From JANXQZ01 sp038225555 (GTDB lineage Bacteria; Acidobacteriota; Terriglobia; Bryobacterales; Bryobacteraceae), in assembly GCA_038225555.1 (NCBI GenBank), contig JBBRRB010000003.1:124001-188000 (forward strand): a stretch of 64,000 bases of DNA, in the 5' to 3' direction. Positions 17,215 through 25,480 of this stretch are shown one piece after another. Below the pieces are notes generated by a model. That model was not told the origin of the DNA. It saw only the letters and a program-made list of their open reading frames with translations, and did not search any database. Each line of letters opens with the position of its first letter. Within the stretch, counting starts at the first letter, position 1. The position numbers and the translations under genes are program-made.

Positions 17215-18975
17215 TTACTCCCATTCGATGGTCCCGGGAGGTTTGTGGGTGAGGTCGTAAAACACCGCCGCAACGCCCTCGATCTGGAGTAATTCACTCG
17301 CCATTTCCTGCAACAACCGGCCCGGCATCAACACCACTTGCGCCGTCATTCCGTCCACGGAATGGATGGGCCGCAGGACTACTGAATCCGGGGCATGTCC
17401 GTCGCCAACCGGCAACAGCACCACCGGGAATTGCCATACCTTCCCATCGAATCCGCTCTCTTCGCAGTGTCGGCGCACGATGGCATCTGCCAGACGCAGG
17501 CGGGCCAGGCGGTCCGAAGTGAGAAAGCCCCGCGTCACTTCCATATGTTCGATGCTCAACCGCGATGCAACCATGGCCACCACTCGGTTAATCTCAGAAA
17601 GCTCATTGGTAAGCCTCGTGGCTGTTTGGAGCGCCTCAACCGACGGAGGTTCGTCGAGCAGCAGGGCAGGGCGATAGCTGCGCGAATCGCCTTGCACGCC
17701 GACTGATCGCACCGGAATCAGCCAGCCCTGAAGACGTCGCTCCAAGACCGCCACGGAGTCCGAGCACAAGCAGCGAATCGCCAGACCGGGCCCAGGAAAG
17801 GGATGCCGATGCAGGAACCGAGAGGGGATCCCCAGTTCCTTGCCGATCTCCCGCACTTCATCTTTGTAAAAGGACGTGAGCGGTTCGATGATCCGACCGG
17901 CCTTCATCAGCTTCTGAATGCCGGCAACCCGATTATGGTGCGTCTTAATCAGATCCGCTTTGGCGGTGCCGCCGGATTCAATGGTGTCTGGATAAATCGT
18001 TCCCTGTCCTAGAATCCAGCTTCCATCCAAAAACTGGCTGGAGCTCAGAATCCGCTCTTGCACGCGAACGAACTGCTCCCCAATCGCGTGCCGTTTGATT
18101 TCAGGATCGGACATGCCGGCGAGCGCCTTGAGGAACTCGGACTCGGCAGCTTCGATGCGAAACGCCTTCGCTCCGAGGCATTGAAAAAGCTCGCGGACGA
18201 ACTCTGTTTCCCCTTCGCGCATCAGTCCGGTATCCACGTAGATGCCGTAAACGCGGTCGGGTCCAAGCGCGCGCAGGCAAAGAGTGTAAGCAACCGTGGA
18301 ATCGACCCCGCCGCTTACGAAGAAAAACACGTTGCGGCTGCCCGCGACCTTGCGAATCTGTTCTTCGATAGGACCGATGCGATCCGCAGGGTCCCAGTCA
18401 GGCTCGCAGCCGCATATTTGGAACAAAAAAGAGGCCAGAATATCGCGGCCATGTTCGGTATGAACCACTTCAGGATGGAACTGAACTGCAAGAAGAGGTT
18501 TGTCGGTATGGGCCATCGCGGCGACGGCGCAGGTGTCGGTTGACGCGATGATTTCGAAGCCCTCGGGAATGGTCTCCACCCGATCGCGATGGCTCATCCA
18601 GACCTGACTGCCGCTCGCCATCCCTCTCAACAGCGGATGCGATCCTGTCAAGTTCAGGACCGCCAGCCCATACTCGCCCAGCGCGCCCCGCCGAACAACT
18701 CCGCCTAACTCGTGGACCATCAAATGCAATCCATAGCAGATACCCAGGACCGCATTCGATTGAGAGAGAATCGCCGGATCGATTTTCGGACTGCCCTCTT
18801 CGTAAACACTGCTGGGTCCACCCGAAATAATTAGACCCTTGCGGCCAGCCAGTTCAGAGGCCGCGGTATCGCTGGGACGAACGTCGGCATAAACGCCGAG
18901 TTCGCGAACCTTGCGGGCGATGAGATGGCAATATTGACCGCCCGCATCCAGGACGGTAATCTGTGGCTCGGGCAA
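17215..18975 (-). CDS. guaA: GMP synthase (glutamine-hydrolysing)
   Basis: Converts XMP, ATP and glutamine to GMP in purine synthesis. It has 586 residues, about 60 more than the usual bacterial enzyme. The N-terminal class I glutaminase has nucleophile C80 in GICYG and the His/Glu pair in QFHPEV. The ATP pyrophosphatase domain follows with P-loop VSGGVDSTVAY near residue 225, and the C-terminal dimerisation domain ends in DLTHKPPGTIEWE. The extra length lies mostly in the C-terminal half. It lies 7 nt downstream of the processing-protease gene. Confidence 0.96.
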   Translation of the reverse strand: MPEPQITVLDAGGQYCHLIARKVRELGVYADVRPSDTAASELAGRKGLIISGGPSSVYEEGSPKIDPAILSQSNAVLGICYGLHLMVHELGGVVRRGALGEYGLAVLNLTGSHPLLRGMASGSQVWMSHRDRVETIPEGFEIIASTDTCAVAAMAHTDKPLLAVQFHPEVVHTEHGRDILASFLFQICGCEPDWDPADRIGPIEEQIRKVAGSRNVFFFVSGGVDSTVAYTLCLRALGPDRVYGIYVDTGLMREGETEFVRELFQCLGAKAFRIEAAESEFLKALAGMSDPEIKRHAIGEQFVRVQERILSSSQFLDGSWILGQGTIYPDTIESGGTAKADLIKTHHNRVAGIQKLMKAGRIIEPLTSFYKDEVREIGKELGIPSRFLHRHPFPGPGLAIRCLCSDSVAVLERRLQGWLIPVRSVGVQGDSRSYRPALLLDEPPSVEALQTATRLTNELSEINRVVAMVASRLSIEHMEVTRGFLTSDRLARLRLADAIVRRHCEESGFDGKVWQFPVVLLPVGDGHAPDSVVLRPIHSVDGMTAQVVLMPGRLLQEMASELLQIEGVAAVFYDLTHKPPGTIEWE

Positions 18976-18982
18976 TCTGAAA

Positions 18983-20590
18983 TTAGCGGTCGCGGCCGTA
19001 GCGCTGCACGATGAGCTTCTTCGATTTGTCCAACAAATTCCTGGCCTCTGGAATCGCGTCGAGCGCCTTGATCACCATTGGGTCGGATTCGGTGGCCACC
19101 TTCTGAGACTCTTCGTAGCTAAAGCCCGTCGTGTAGAATTCCTTCTTCAACTGCTGCTTCAACCAATCGTGGTTCTCGGTAAACTCGGCTTCCGTGAACT
19201 GCACCTTATTGGCCATCAGAAACTCGTGAAACTCGTTCACAATTTTCTCGTCAGGCTGCCAACCCTTGGGCAGTTTAGCTTCCTCGCGGGTGCCGAACCA
19301 CTTGGCCGTGAAGTTGAAAACGGTAAACTTGCGCAGGATTTCCGTCTGGAACTTATTATATTTGGCCGGCTCGTATTTCTCGTCGGGGGTAATTCCGCCG
19401 CCGCCGTATACAGTCCGTCCGCTGTCAGTGCTCTTCACATCCTGCAGATTTTTGGTATCGGTGCGCTTGCCGTAGTAGTAATCCAGGAAGGAAATGTTGG
19501 AGTAATCGCGCTGGATCAGCCTTCCGCTGGGCGTGTAATAGTGGGCGGTGGTGAGAGCCAGGCCCGTGTTTTCAGGCAAAGGATAAACGGTTTGAACCAG
19601 ACCTTTGCCGAAGGTGGCCTCGCCTAAAATCCAGGCGCGGTCGTGATCCTGCAAAGCGCCAGCCACGATCTCAGCCGCCGATGCCGAATAGCGGTTCACC
19701 AACACGACAACAGGGTAATTCTGGCCGTTGGAACTACCGCGAGCGGTGTAGGGCTTGTTTTCCGAAGCTCGACCGCGATGCGACACCACAACTTCGCCGC
19801 GCCGGAGCCAGTGTCCTGCTACCGCCACTCCCTCGTTCAACAGTCCGCCCGGATTCTCTCGGAGGTCTAGAATCAAGCTTTTAATATTCCCTTCGCCAAG
19901 ACGCTTGAGGTTCTCTTCCACCTCTTTACTTGTATTCTCGTTAAAGGAGGTCACATCGAGATAGGCAATCCCGGGACGAATCCAAAAAGCTTCCGGAACG
20001 CTGTAACGGGGAATTTCACCGCGTACGATATTGAACGTCACCGGTTTCTCGACGCCCTCGCGTCCCACAACCACCTGCACGTGAGTTCCTCGGGGACCCT
20101 TGAGAAGATCGGCTATCTCAGAGGTTGTCAGGCCATCCGTCTTCTTATCGTTCACTTCCAGAATCGCGTCGCCCGGACGGATGCCCGCTTTGTAAGCTGG
20201 CGAACCACCGAAGGGAGCGATCACAATCGTCTTGCCGTTGCGGGGGCCGACCGTCATCCCGACGCCGAAATAGTGGCCGCGCTGATCGTCCCGCAAAGAC
20301 GAGTAATCCTTAGGGTCGAAGAAGTTCGAATGCGGATCCAAGGTGCGCAGCATTCCTGGAATTGCGCCCTTGTAAATGCCTTTGTCTGAGGTGACCTTGT
20401 CGGCAAAGTTGGCCTCGACAACGTCGTAGACCTTAGTGAATGCCCTGATGCTCGCCTTGAGGTCTTCTTCCGGGCTGGAAGCCGTGGCCGCCGATACGCC
20501 CTCCATTCCGGGGCCAAATACGCCGCCCAGAATCGCGAACACTGCAATCATAAAAGGAACTAAAAGGAGGGACCGCCGAGTATGCGCCAT
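18983..20590 (-). CDS. S41 C-terminal processing protease (Ctp/Tsp)
   Basis: Periplasmic serine protease of 535 residues with a signal or anchor segment at residues 10-35. The PDZ domain covers about 95-185 (GNGKTIVIAPFGGSPAYKAG region), followed by the catalytic core with Ser in NRYSASAAEIVAGAL and Lys in ATFGKGLVQTVYP, about 25 residues apart as in CtpA. The C-terminal 130 residues are charged and helical. Such proteases trim secreted or envelope proteins and regulate murein hydrolases. It is co-directional with an upstream merR-type gene, 44 nt away, and with guaA downstream. Confidence 0.92.
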   Translation of the reverse strand: MAHTRRSLLLVPFMIAVFAILGGVFGPGMEGVSAATASSPEEDLKASIRAFTKVYDVVEANFADKVTSDKGIYKGAIPGMLRTLDPHSNFFDPKDYSSLRDDQRGHYFGVGMTVGPRNGKTIVIAPFGGSPAYKAGIRPGDAILEVNDKKTDGLTTSEIADLLKGPRGTHVQVVVGREGVEKPVTFNIVRGEIPRYSVPEAFWIRPGIAYLDVTSFNENTSKEVEENLKRLGEGNIKSLILDLRENPGGLLNEGVAVAGHWLRRGEVVVSHRGRASENKPYTARGSSNGQNYPVVVLVNRYSASAAEIVAGALQDHDRAWILGEATFGKGLVQTVYPLPENTGLALTTAHYYTPSGRLIQRDYSNISFLDYYYGKRTDTKNLQDVKSTDSGRTVYGGGGITPDEKYEPAKYNKFQTEILRKFTVFNFTAKWFGTREEAKLPKGWQPDEKIVNEFHEFLMANKVQFTEAEFTENHDWLKQQLKKEFYTTGFSYEESQKVATESDPMVIKALDAIPEARNLLDKSKKLIVQRYGRDR

Positions 20591-20634
20591 TCAGGTAGAG
20601 ACCTCTAGCAACTAGTATACCGGGTCAGACGAGA

Positions 20635-21144
20635 CTAGGCGGTTCGAGCCGATTTCCGGCCCGCGCTCGCAGTCGGCTCACTCCGGATCGGCTTTTTGGC
20701 GGGGGACTGCCCCAGGCGGCGAACCTGATCGCTGACGCACACGAGAAACATTGGCTGACGAGCGTTCTTTAGCAGGTCAATAATGCGGTCGTGCTGGTCT
20801 TCGAGGTAAATCGATTTTCCGTCCGTAACCAAATGGAGATCGGACTGGCCCTCGACAATCTCACCCAGGTGCTTGCCCATCTCGCGTTGCAGAAACTTGA
20901 GAACGCGACGAATCTTCTGCAGCGAGAAACCTTTTCGGCGGAGTTCGGCGATCACCGTAATCTCAATTACTTCTTCCGACGTGTAAATGCGCTTGTGTCC
21001 TTCATGATGAGGGGAAACAACCTTGCGCTCATCCCACCACTGAAGTTGTCTCAGGCTCACCTCCGCAATGCGGGAAACGTCGATACTGCTGAAGGTTCGC
21101 GCGGCGTTCTCGCTGTCAGGACGCGTTTTCTTTGTTTTGAACAT
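20635..21144 (-). CDS. MerR-family transcriptional regulator
   Basis: 169-residue regulator with the MerR winged-helix domain: SRIAEVSLRQLQWWDERKVV (about 25-44), then HEGHKRIYTSEEVIEI and the dimer helix RRKGFSLQKIRRVLKFLQRE. The C-terminal ~70 residues contain no Cys and no obvious metal or drug site; they include a segment LVTDGKSIYLEDQHDRIIDLL and a basic tail. It may respond to an unknown signal and possibly controls the downstream protease gene, though MerR sensing cannot be read here. Confidence 0.88.
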   Translation of the reverse strand: MFKTKKTRPDSENAARTFSSIDVSRIAEVSLRQLQWWDERKVVSPHHEGHKRIYTSEEVIEITVIAELRRKGFSLQKIRRVLKFLQREMGKHLGEIVEGQSDLHLVTDGKSIYLEDQHDRIIDLLKNARQPMFLVCVSDQVRRLGQSPAKKPIRSEPTASAGRKSARTA

Positions 21145-21240
21145 GTTCCCCCGCAGGCGTTTTAGAAAAAGGCAGCCATAGCGATTTTACTGTACCTGTG
21201 GGTGAAGTCAAGAGGAACTTTCGTGGATGGCGCCTGCCAG

Positions 21241-21465
21241 CTATCCGCCGCCGACAAATTGAACGATTTCGAGCTGAGCGCCTGGTTGGACAATCGTCGC
21301 CGCCCAATCGCCCTTCCGGACGATCGCTCGGTCCTTTTCAATCGCGACCCGGTCCGCTTGGATGCCGAGATGAGATAGAACCTCCAGCAAGCTCGCACCC
21401 TCAGGCACCGACCGGTCCTCGCCGTTCACCGCGATCTGTATGTGCTTTGTTTCTGTGATTTGCAT
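21241..21465 (-). CDS. thiS: ThiS-like sulfur carrier protein
   Basis: 74-residue ubiquitin-fold sulfur carrier. The C-terminus reads QFVGGG, providing the diglycine on which ThiF-like enzymes build a thiocarboxylate for thiazole synthesis; the extra glycine after GG is a small deviation. Residues 8-30 (IQIAVNGEDRSVPEGAS) and the central ADRVAIEKDRAIVRK stretch are typical. No other thiamin gene is nearby, so its partner enzymes must be elsewhere. It is divergent from nuoA with a 74-nt gap. MoaD or another carrier is a less likely alternative. Confidence 0.85.
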   Translation of the reverse strand: MQITETKHIQIAVNGEDRSVPEGASLLEVLSHLGIQADRVAIEKDRAIVRKGDWAATIVQPGAQLEIVQFVGGG

Positions 21466-21485
21466 GGATTATTACGACGCCGCGT

Positions 21486-21515
21486 TTGACACTCCGTTTC
21501 GACCCTTATTATAGT
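21486..21515 (+). promoter_or_regulatory. Putative sigma70 promoter of the nuo operon
   Basis: TTGACA at 21486-21491 is followed after 18 nt by TATAGT at 21510-21515. Transcription would start near 21522, about 18 nt before the nuoA ATG. The -35 is a perfect consensus and the -10 matches 4 of 6. The assignment is by eye. Confidence 0.55.
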
Positions 21516-21539
21516 GGGGTTTACACTCTCGCCCGCAAT

Positions 21540-21953
21540 ATGCCCAACTCTTACGCCGAAGTTTATTTTCCTGTTCTCGTCCAAATCGTCATCGCGCTGG
21601 TGCTGGCGGCAGGACTGATCGGGACCTCCTTCCTGCTTGGGAAAAAGGTTAAGAACAAAGTGAAAGATTCCCCTTACGAGTGCGGAATCGCTCCCACCGG
21701 CAGCGCGCGTGATCGGTTCAGCGTCAAGTTTTATTTGGTAGGCATAGTCTTTATCCTTTTCGATATCGAGGCGATCTTTTTGTATCCCTGGGCGAACGTC
21801 TACCGCACCCTTGTACGTCAAACAGGCCTGTTCCCGTTTTACGAGATGCTGATATTTATAGTTTTGGTCCTGGCCGGCTTCTTCTACATCTGGAAGAAAG
21901 GAGTGCTCGATTGGACCGCCGAAGCATTGGTTCGTCCCGCGAAAACTAAATGA
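21540..21953 (+). CDS. nuoA: NADH-quinone oxidoreductase subunit A
   Basis: Small membrane subunit of complex I, 137 residues with three predicted helices. The family signature KDSPYECGIAPTGSARDRFS is present, and the Asp/Glu-rich helix FILFDIEAIFLYPW follows. The ATG at 21540 is preferred; an upstream TTG would lie on the promoter -35. It overlaps nuoC by ATGA, so there is no room for nuoB, the usual neighbour. Confidence 0.93.
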   Translation: MPNSYAEVYFPVLVQIVIALVLAAGLIGTSFLLGKKVKNKVKDSPYECGIAPTGSARDRFSVKFYLVGIVFILFDIEAIFLYPWANVYRTLVRQTGLFPFYEMLIFIVLVLAGFFYIWKKGVLDWTAEALVRPAKTK

Positions 21954-22435
21954 TTCCCGATCAGCTGAAAGCAGTACCCGCAGCGGCCGCGCTCGAACAG
22001 CGCTTCTCGGCATCCACCCAGGGTGGACATAACGACCATAGCGAAGCGACGGTGTTTCTCGATCCCGCAGCGATTGTCGAAGTCTGTCAGTTTCTGAAAT
22101 ACGAGCAGGGTTTTATCCGCCTGGCTGGTATAACCTGTGTGGACTGGACCCCAGCCGACCCGCGCTTCGAAGTGGTTTACCTGCTGCATTCAATCGAGAA
22201 GAACGCGCGCCTCCGGCTCAAGTGCCGCCTGGCGGAAGGTGCTGAAAATGATTCCGTGACGCCTGTCTGGCGCGCGGCGAATTGGTACGAGCGAGAAGTG
22301 TTTGACATGTTCGGGATCAGTTTTCGGAATCATCCCGACATGCGCCGGATTTTAATGCCCTCCGATTGGGAAGGGTTTCCCCTGCGGAAGGATTACCCGG
22401 TCCATGGCCATAAGTACAGCTACCAAAATGAGTAG
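21950..22435 (+). CDS. nuoC: NADH-quinone oxidoreductase subunit C
   Basis: Peripheral-arm subunit (30 kDa type) of complex I, 161 residues. The signature NWYEREVFDMFGISFRNHPD is at about residues 107-126, followed by RRILMPSDWEGFPLRKDYPV. It helps hold the quinone module together with NuoD and, in other bacteria, NuoB. It overlaps nuoA by four bases and is followed by nuoD after 6 nt. It is separate from nuoD, not fused as in enterobacteria. Confidence 0.94.
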   Translation: MIPDQLKAVPAAAALEQRFSASTQGGHNDHSEATVFLDPAAIVEVCQFLKYEQGFIRLAGITCVDWTPADPRFEVVYLLHSIEKNARLRLKCRLAEGAENDSVTPVWRAANWYEREVFDMFGISFRNHPDMRRILMPSDWEGFPLRKDYPVHGHKYSYQNE

Positions 22436-22441
22436 AAGCGC

Positions 22442-23671
22442 ATGCAGGAATTAAAGACCCACACCGATTCGATAGCTTTCGGGCCTTCCGAGGAAGATGT
22501 CAGTCGGCACCGGATGACCCTGAACATGGGGCCGCAGCATCCGTCGACGCACGGCGTGTTACGGGTGGTTCTGGAACTTGACGGCGAGAATATTGTCAGC
22601 GCGCGGCCGGACATTGGGTATTTGCATACGGGGATCGAGAAGGAATGCGAAGTCAAGACTTGGCAGCAAGTGGTGACGCTCACCGATCGCGTCGACTATT
22701 TATCGAACCTGGCGAATAATTTAGTCTACGCACTAACGGTCGAGAAGCTGATTGGCGACATCGAGATTCCTGCCAAGGCTCAGTGGTTGCGCGTGATGAT
22801 GTGCGAGTTGTCGCGCCTCAATAGTCACCTGGTCTGGCTCGGTACGCACGCAATCGATATTGGTGCGATGAGCGTTTTCTTCTACTGTTTCCGCGAGCGC
22901 GAGGACATCCTCCGGATCCTGGAAATGTTTTCCGGCCAGCGCATGATGACGAGTTATATACGCATTGGCGGAGTCGCGCTGGAACCGCCGCGCGGTTGGC
23001 GCGAAGCGGTGGGCAAGTTCGTCAAACAATTCCCGAGCAAGGTGGACGAGTACGACGAACTGCTCGAGAATAATCCGATTTGGTTGGATCGAACCAAGGG
23101 CGTCGGCTTTATTTCGCTCGAGGACATGCTGGATTTGGGCGTGACCGGGCCGATGCTTCGGGGCGCGGGGCTGAAGCTCGATGTGCGCAAAACCGAACCG
23201 TATTCGAGCTACGACAAGTTCGATTTCGACGTTCCGGTCTACACGCAAAACGATGTGTACTCGAGGTATCGGGTCCGCCTGGATGAGATGCGCCAGAGCA
23301 CGCGAATCATTAAGCAGGCGCTCGAAGGCATGCCCGAAGGACCCTGGCAGGCCGACGCGCCCAAGATCGTGCTTCCCGAACGCGAGAAAATGAAGACGCA
23401 GATGGAAGCATTGATCTATCACTTCAAGATCGTGACCGAAGGCTTCCGGGTGCCAGCGGGCGAGGCCTTCCAAGCGGTGGAGTCGCCGCGCGGGGAGATC
23501 GCTTATTACATCGTGAGCAACGGAACCACGCGTCCGTATCGCGTGTTCATGCGGACGCCCAGCTTCGGCAACCTGCAATCGCTTGGCACGCTGCTGGAAG
23601 GTAGGCTGCTAGCCGACTCCATCGCCGCCATGGGCAGCATGGATTTTGTTTTGGGGGACGTTGACCGCTAA
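22442..23671 (+). CDS. nuoD: NADH-quinone oxidoreductase subunit D
   Basis: 49-kDa quinone-site subunit of complex I, 409 residues. The N-terminal beta-sheet contains NMGPQHPSTHGVLR, which lines the quinone cavity, and PDIGYLHTGIEK follows. The C-terminal end MGSMDFVLGDVDR is the standard NuoD terminus. NuoD normally packs against the N2 cluster of NuoB, which is absent from this operon. nuoE begins directly after the stop. Confidence 0.96.
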   Translation: MQELKTHTDSIAFGPSEEDVSRHRMTLNMGPQHPSTHGVLRVVLELDGENIVSARPDIGYLHTGIEKECEVKTWQQVVTLTDRVDYLSNLANNLVYALTVEKLIGDIEIPAKAQWLRVMMCELSRLNSHLVWLGTHAIDIGAMSVFFYCFREREDILRILEMFSGQRMMTSYIRIGGVALEPPRGWREAVGKFVKQFPSKVDEYDELLENNPIWLDRTKGVGFISLEDMLDLGVTGPMLRGAGLKLDVRKTEPYSSYDKFDFDVPVYTQNDVYSRYRVRLDEMRQSTRIIKQALEGMPEGPWQADAPKIVLPEREKMKTQMEALIYHFKIVTEGFRVPAGEAFQAVESPRGEIAYYIVSNGTTRPYRVFMRTPSFGNLQSLGTLLEGRLLADSIAAMGSMDFVLGDVDR

Positions 23672-24154
23672 ATGACTTTTTCGCCCGAGTTGGAAGTTAA
23701 GTTTTCGAAGATGCTGGAAAATTATCCGGCTGGCAGGACTCGCTCGGCCGTGGTCCCGATGTTGATCTTTGCGCAGGATGAAGTGGGTCACGTATCGAGA
23801 GAACTGGTGGAAGAAGTTGCTAGGCGCTGCAAGGTGACCCCGCTGCAGGTGGACGAGGTGGTCGGCTATTATTCGATGCTGCATACCCGTCCGATGGGCA
23901 AGTTCCACGTGCAAGTTTGCACGAATATCAGCTGCCTGATTTTGGGCGCCGAGGATCTTTACGATCAAGCGAAGGAAAAGCTGGGGATTGGGAACAAGGA
24001 AGTAACTGCGGACGGGATTTTTTCCTTGGAGGAAGTGGAGTGCATGGGCGCTTGTTCGTGGGCACCCGCTGTGCAGGTCAACTACGATTTTCACCACAAC
24101 GTGACACCGGAAAAGTTAGACCGGCTGCTCACTGACTTGCGGAAGGCCAACTAG
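23672..24154 (+). CDS. nuoE: NADH-quinone oxidoreductase subunit E
   Basis: 24-kDa subunit of the NADH-oxidising module, 160 residues with a thioredoxin-like C-terminal domain holding the [2Fe-2S] cluster N1a. The four Cys ligands are visible in CTNISC and in ECMGACSW. The N-terminal helical bundle is typical. Its start follows the nuoD stop without a gap. Presence of E, F and G together shows that the complete NADH module is encoded. Confidence 0.95.
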   Translation: MTFSPELEVKFSKMLENYPAGRTRSAVVPMLIFAQDEVGHVSRELVEEVARRCKVTPLQVDEVVGYYSMLHTRPMGKFHVQVCTNISCLILGAEDLYDQAKEKLGIGNKEVTADGIFSLEEVECMGACSWAPAVQVNYDFHHNVTPEKLDRLLTDLRKAN

Positions 24155-24161
24155 TTACCTG

Positions 24162-25472
24162 ATGATCTATAACGAACCAAATCCTCTCGAAACCAGGATT
24201 CTCACCAAGCGATTCGGCCTCCCGAATTCGGCCTCTATCGATACGTATCTCGCGAACGACGGCTATCAAGCGTTCTTGAAAGCCGTGAAGATGACTCCGA
24301 CCCAAATCATCGACGAGGTGAAGGCCTCGGCTCTGCGCGGACGCGGGGGCGCTGGCTTTCCTACCGGCCTGAAGTGGAGCTTCGTGCCTCGCACGTCACC
24401 CAAGCCGAAATACATTATCGTGAACGCGGACGAGAGCGAGCCGGGTACCTGCAAGGATCGGCTGCTGATGGAGAACGATCCCCACTCGCTGATTGAAGGC
24501 ATGCTGATCGGTGCCTTCGCGGTGGATTCCCGCAAAGGGTACATTTACATTCGCGGCGAGTATCGCTACCAGATCGACTGCATGGATCGAGCGATCGCGG
24601 AAGCTTACGCGCGCGGCTACCTCGGCAAAAATATACAAGGCACCGCATTCGACTTCGACATTTACACGCATTCGGGCGCGGGCGCTTATGAGTGCGGCGA
24701 GGAGACGGCGCTACTCGATTCCATTGAAGGCAAGCGCGGCATTCCGAGATTGAAGCCCCCGTTTCCGGCGGTCTCGGGAGCATGGCAGAGTCCCACATTG
24801 CTGAACAACGTGGAGACGTTTTGCGCGGTGCCCCCGATTATTCGCGACGGCGGCGCGGCATTCGCGGCGTTGGGCACTCCCAAGAACGGCGGCACCAGGC
24901 TGCTGTGCCTATCGGGCCATGTCAACAAGCCTGGAGTCTATGAGATTCCGCTCGGCTACAACATGCTGAAGTGCATTGACGACTTTGGCGGCGGGATGCG
25001 TGGTGGCAAGAAGCTCAAAGCAGTGGTTCCCGGCGGCTCGTCCTGCCCGCTTTTGAAAGCCGACGAGTGCGATATCGCGATGGACTACGACACTCTCGCG
25101 AAAGCTAAGAGCATGCTAGGTTCGGGCGGAATGGTGGTGTTGGACGAGGACACCTGCATGGTGAAATTCGCACTCAGAATCATGCGCTTTTACGCCCACG
25201 AAAGCTGCGGATGGTGCATTCCTTGCCGAGAGGGCACCACTTGGCTTCGAAAACTGCTGCAGCGCTTTCACGATGGCGGAGGCATTAAGAGCGACATTCC
25301 GCTGATTGGCGAACTCTCGCAAAACATGCTGGGGCGCACCTTCTGCGCGCTTGGCGACGCGGCCGCTATGCCGACAATTTCGATAGTTGAAAAATTCCGG
25401 GATGAGTTCGAGGCTCATCTCGACGGAAAACCGTGCCCCTACGAGCACGCTGGCAAGTTCGCGATGGCATAA
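24162..25472 (+). CDS. nuoF: NADH-quinone oxidoreductase subunit F
   Basis: 51-kDa NADH- and FMN-binding subunit, 436 residues. The nucleotide loop RGRGGAGFPTGLKW is near residue 60, the FMN-site motif GAGAYECGEETAL near residue 170, and the N3 [4Fe-4S] ligands are ESCGWCIPCREG near residue 345 plus a Cys about 40 residues later (GRTFCALGD). NADH is oxidised here and electrons pass to NuoE and NuoG. nuoG starts 8 nt downstream. Confidence 0.96.
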   Translation: MIYNEPNPLETRILTKRFGLPNSASIDTYLANDGYQAFLKAVKMTPTQIIDEVKASALRGRGGAGFPTGLKWSFVPRTSPKPKYIIVNADESEPGTCKDRLLMENDPHSLIEGMLIGAFAVDSRKGYIYIRGEYRYQIDCMDRAIAEAYARGYLGKNIQGTAFDFDIYTHSGAGAYECGEETALLDSIEGKRGIPRLKPPFPAVSGAWQSPTLLNNVETFCAVPPIIRDGGAAFAALGTPKNGGTRLLCLSGHVNKPGVYEIPLGYNMLKCIDDFGGGMRGGKKLKAVVPGGSSCPLLKADECDIAMDYDTLAKAKSMLGSGGMVVLDEDTCMVKFALRIMRFYAHESCGWCIPCREGTTWLRKLLQRFHDGGGIKSDIPLIGELSQNMLGRTFCALGDAAAMPTISIVEKFRDEFEAHLDGKPCPYEHAGKFAMA

Positions 25473-25480
25473 AGCATAAA

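Noticed and set aside
21953..22441. Possible hidden nuoB between nuoA and nuoD
   Set aside because: nuoA and nuoC overlap by four bases and nuoC fills the interval; no CC-containing NuoB motif appears in any frame.
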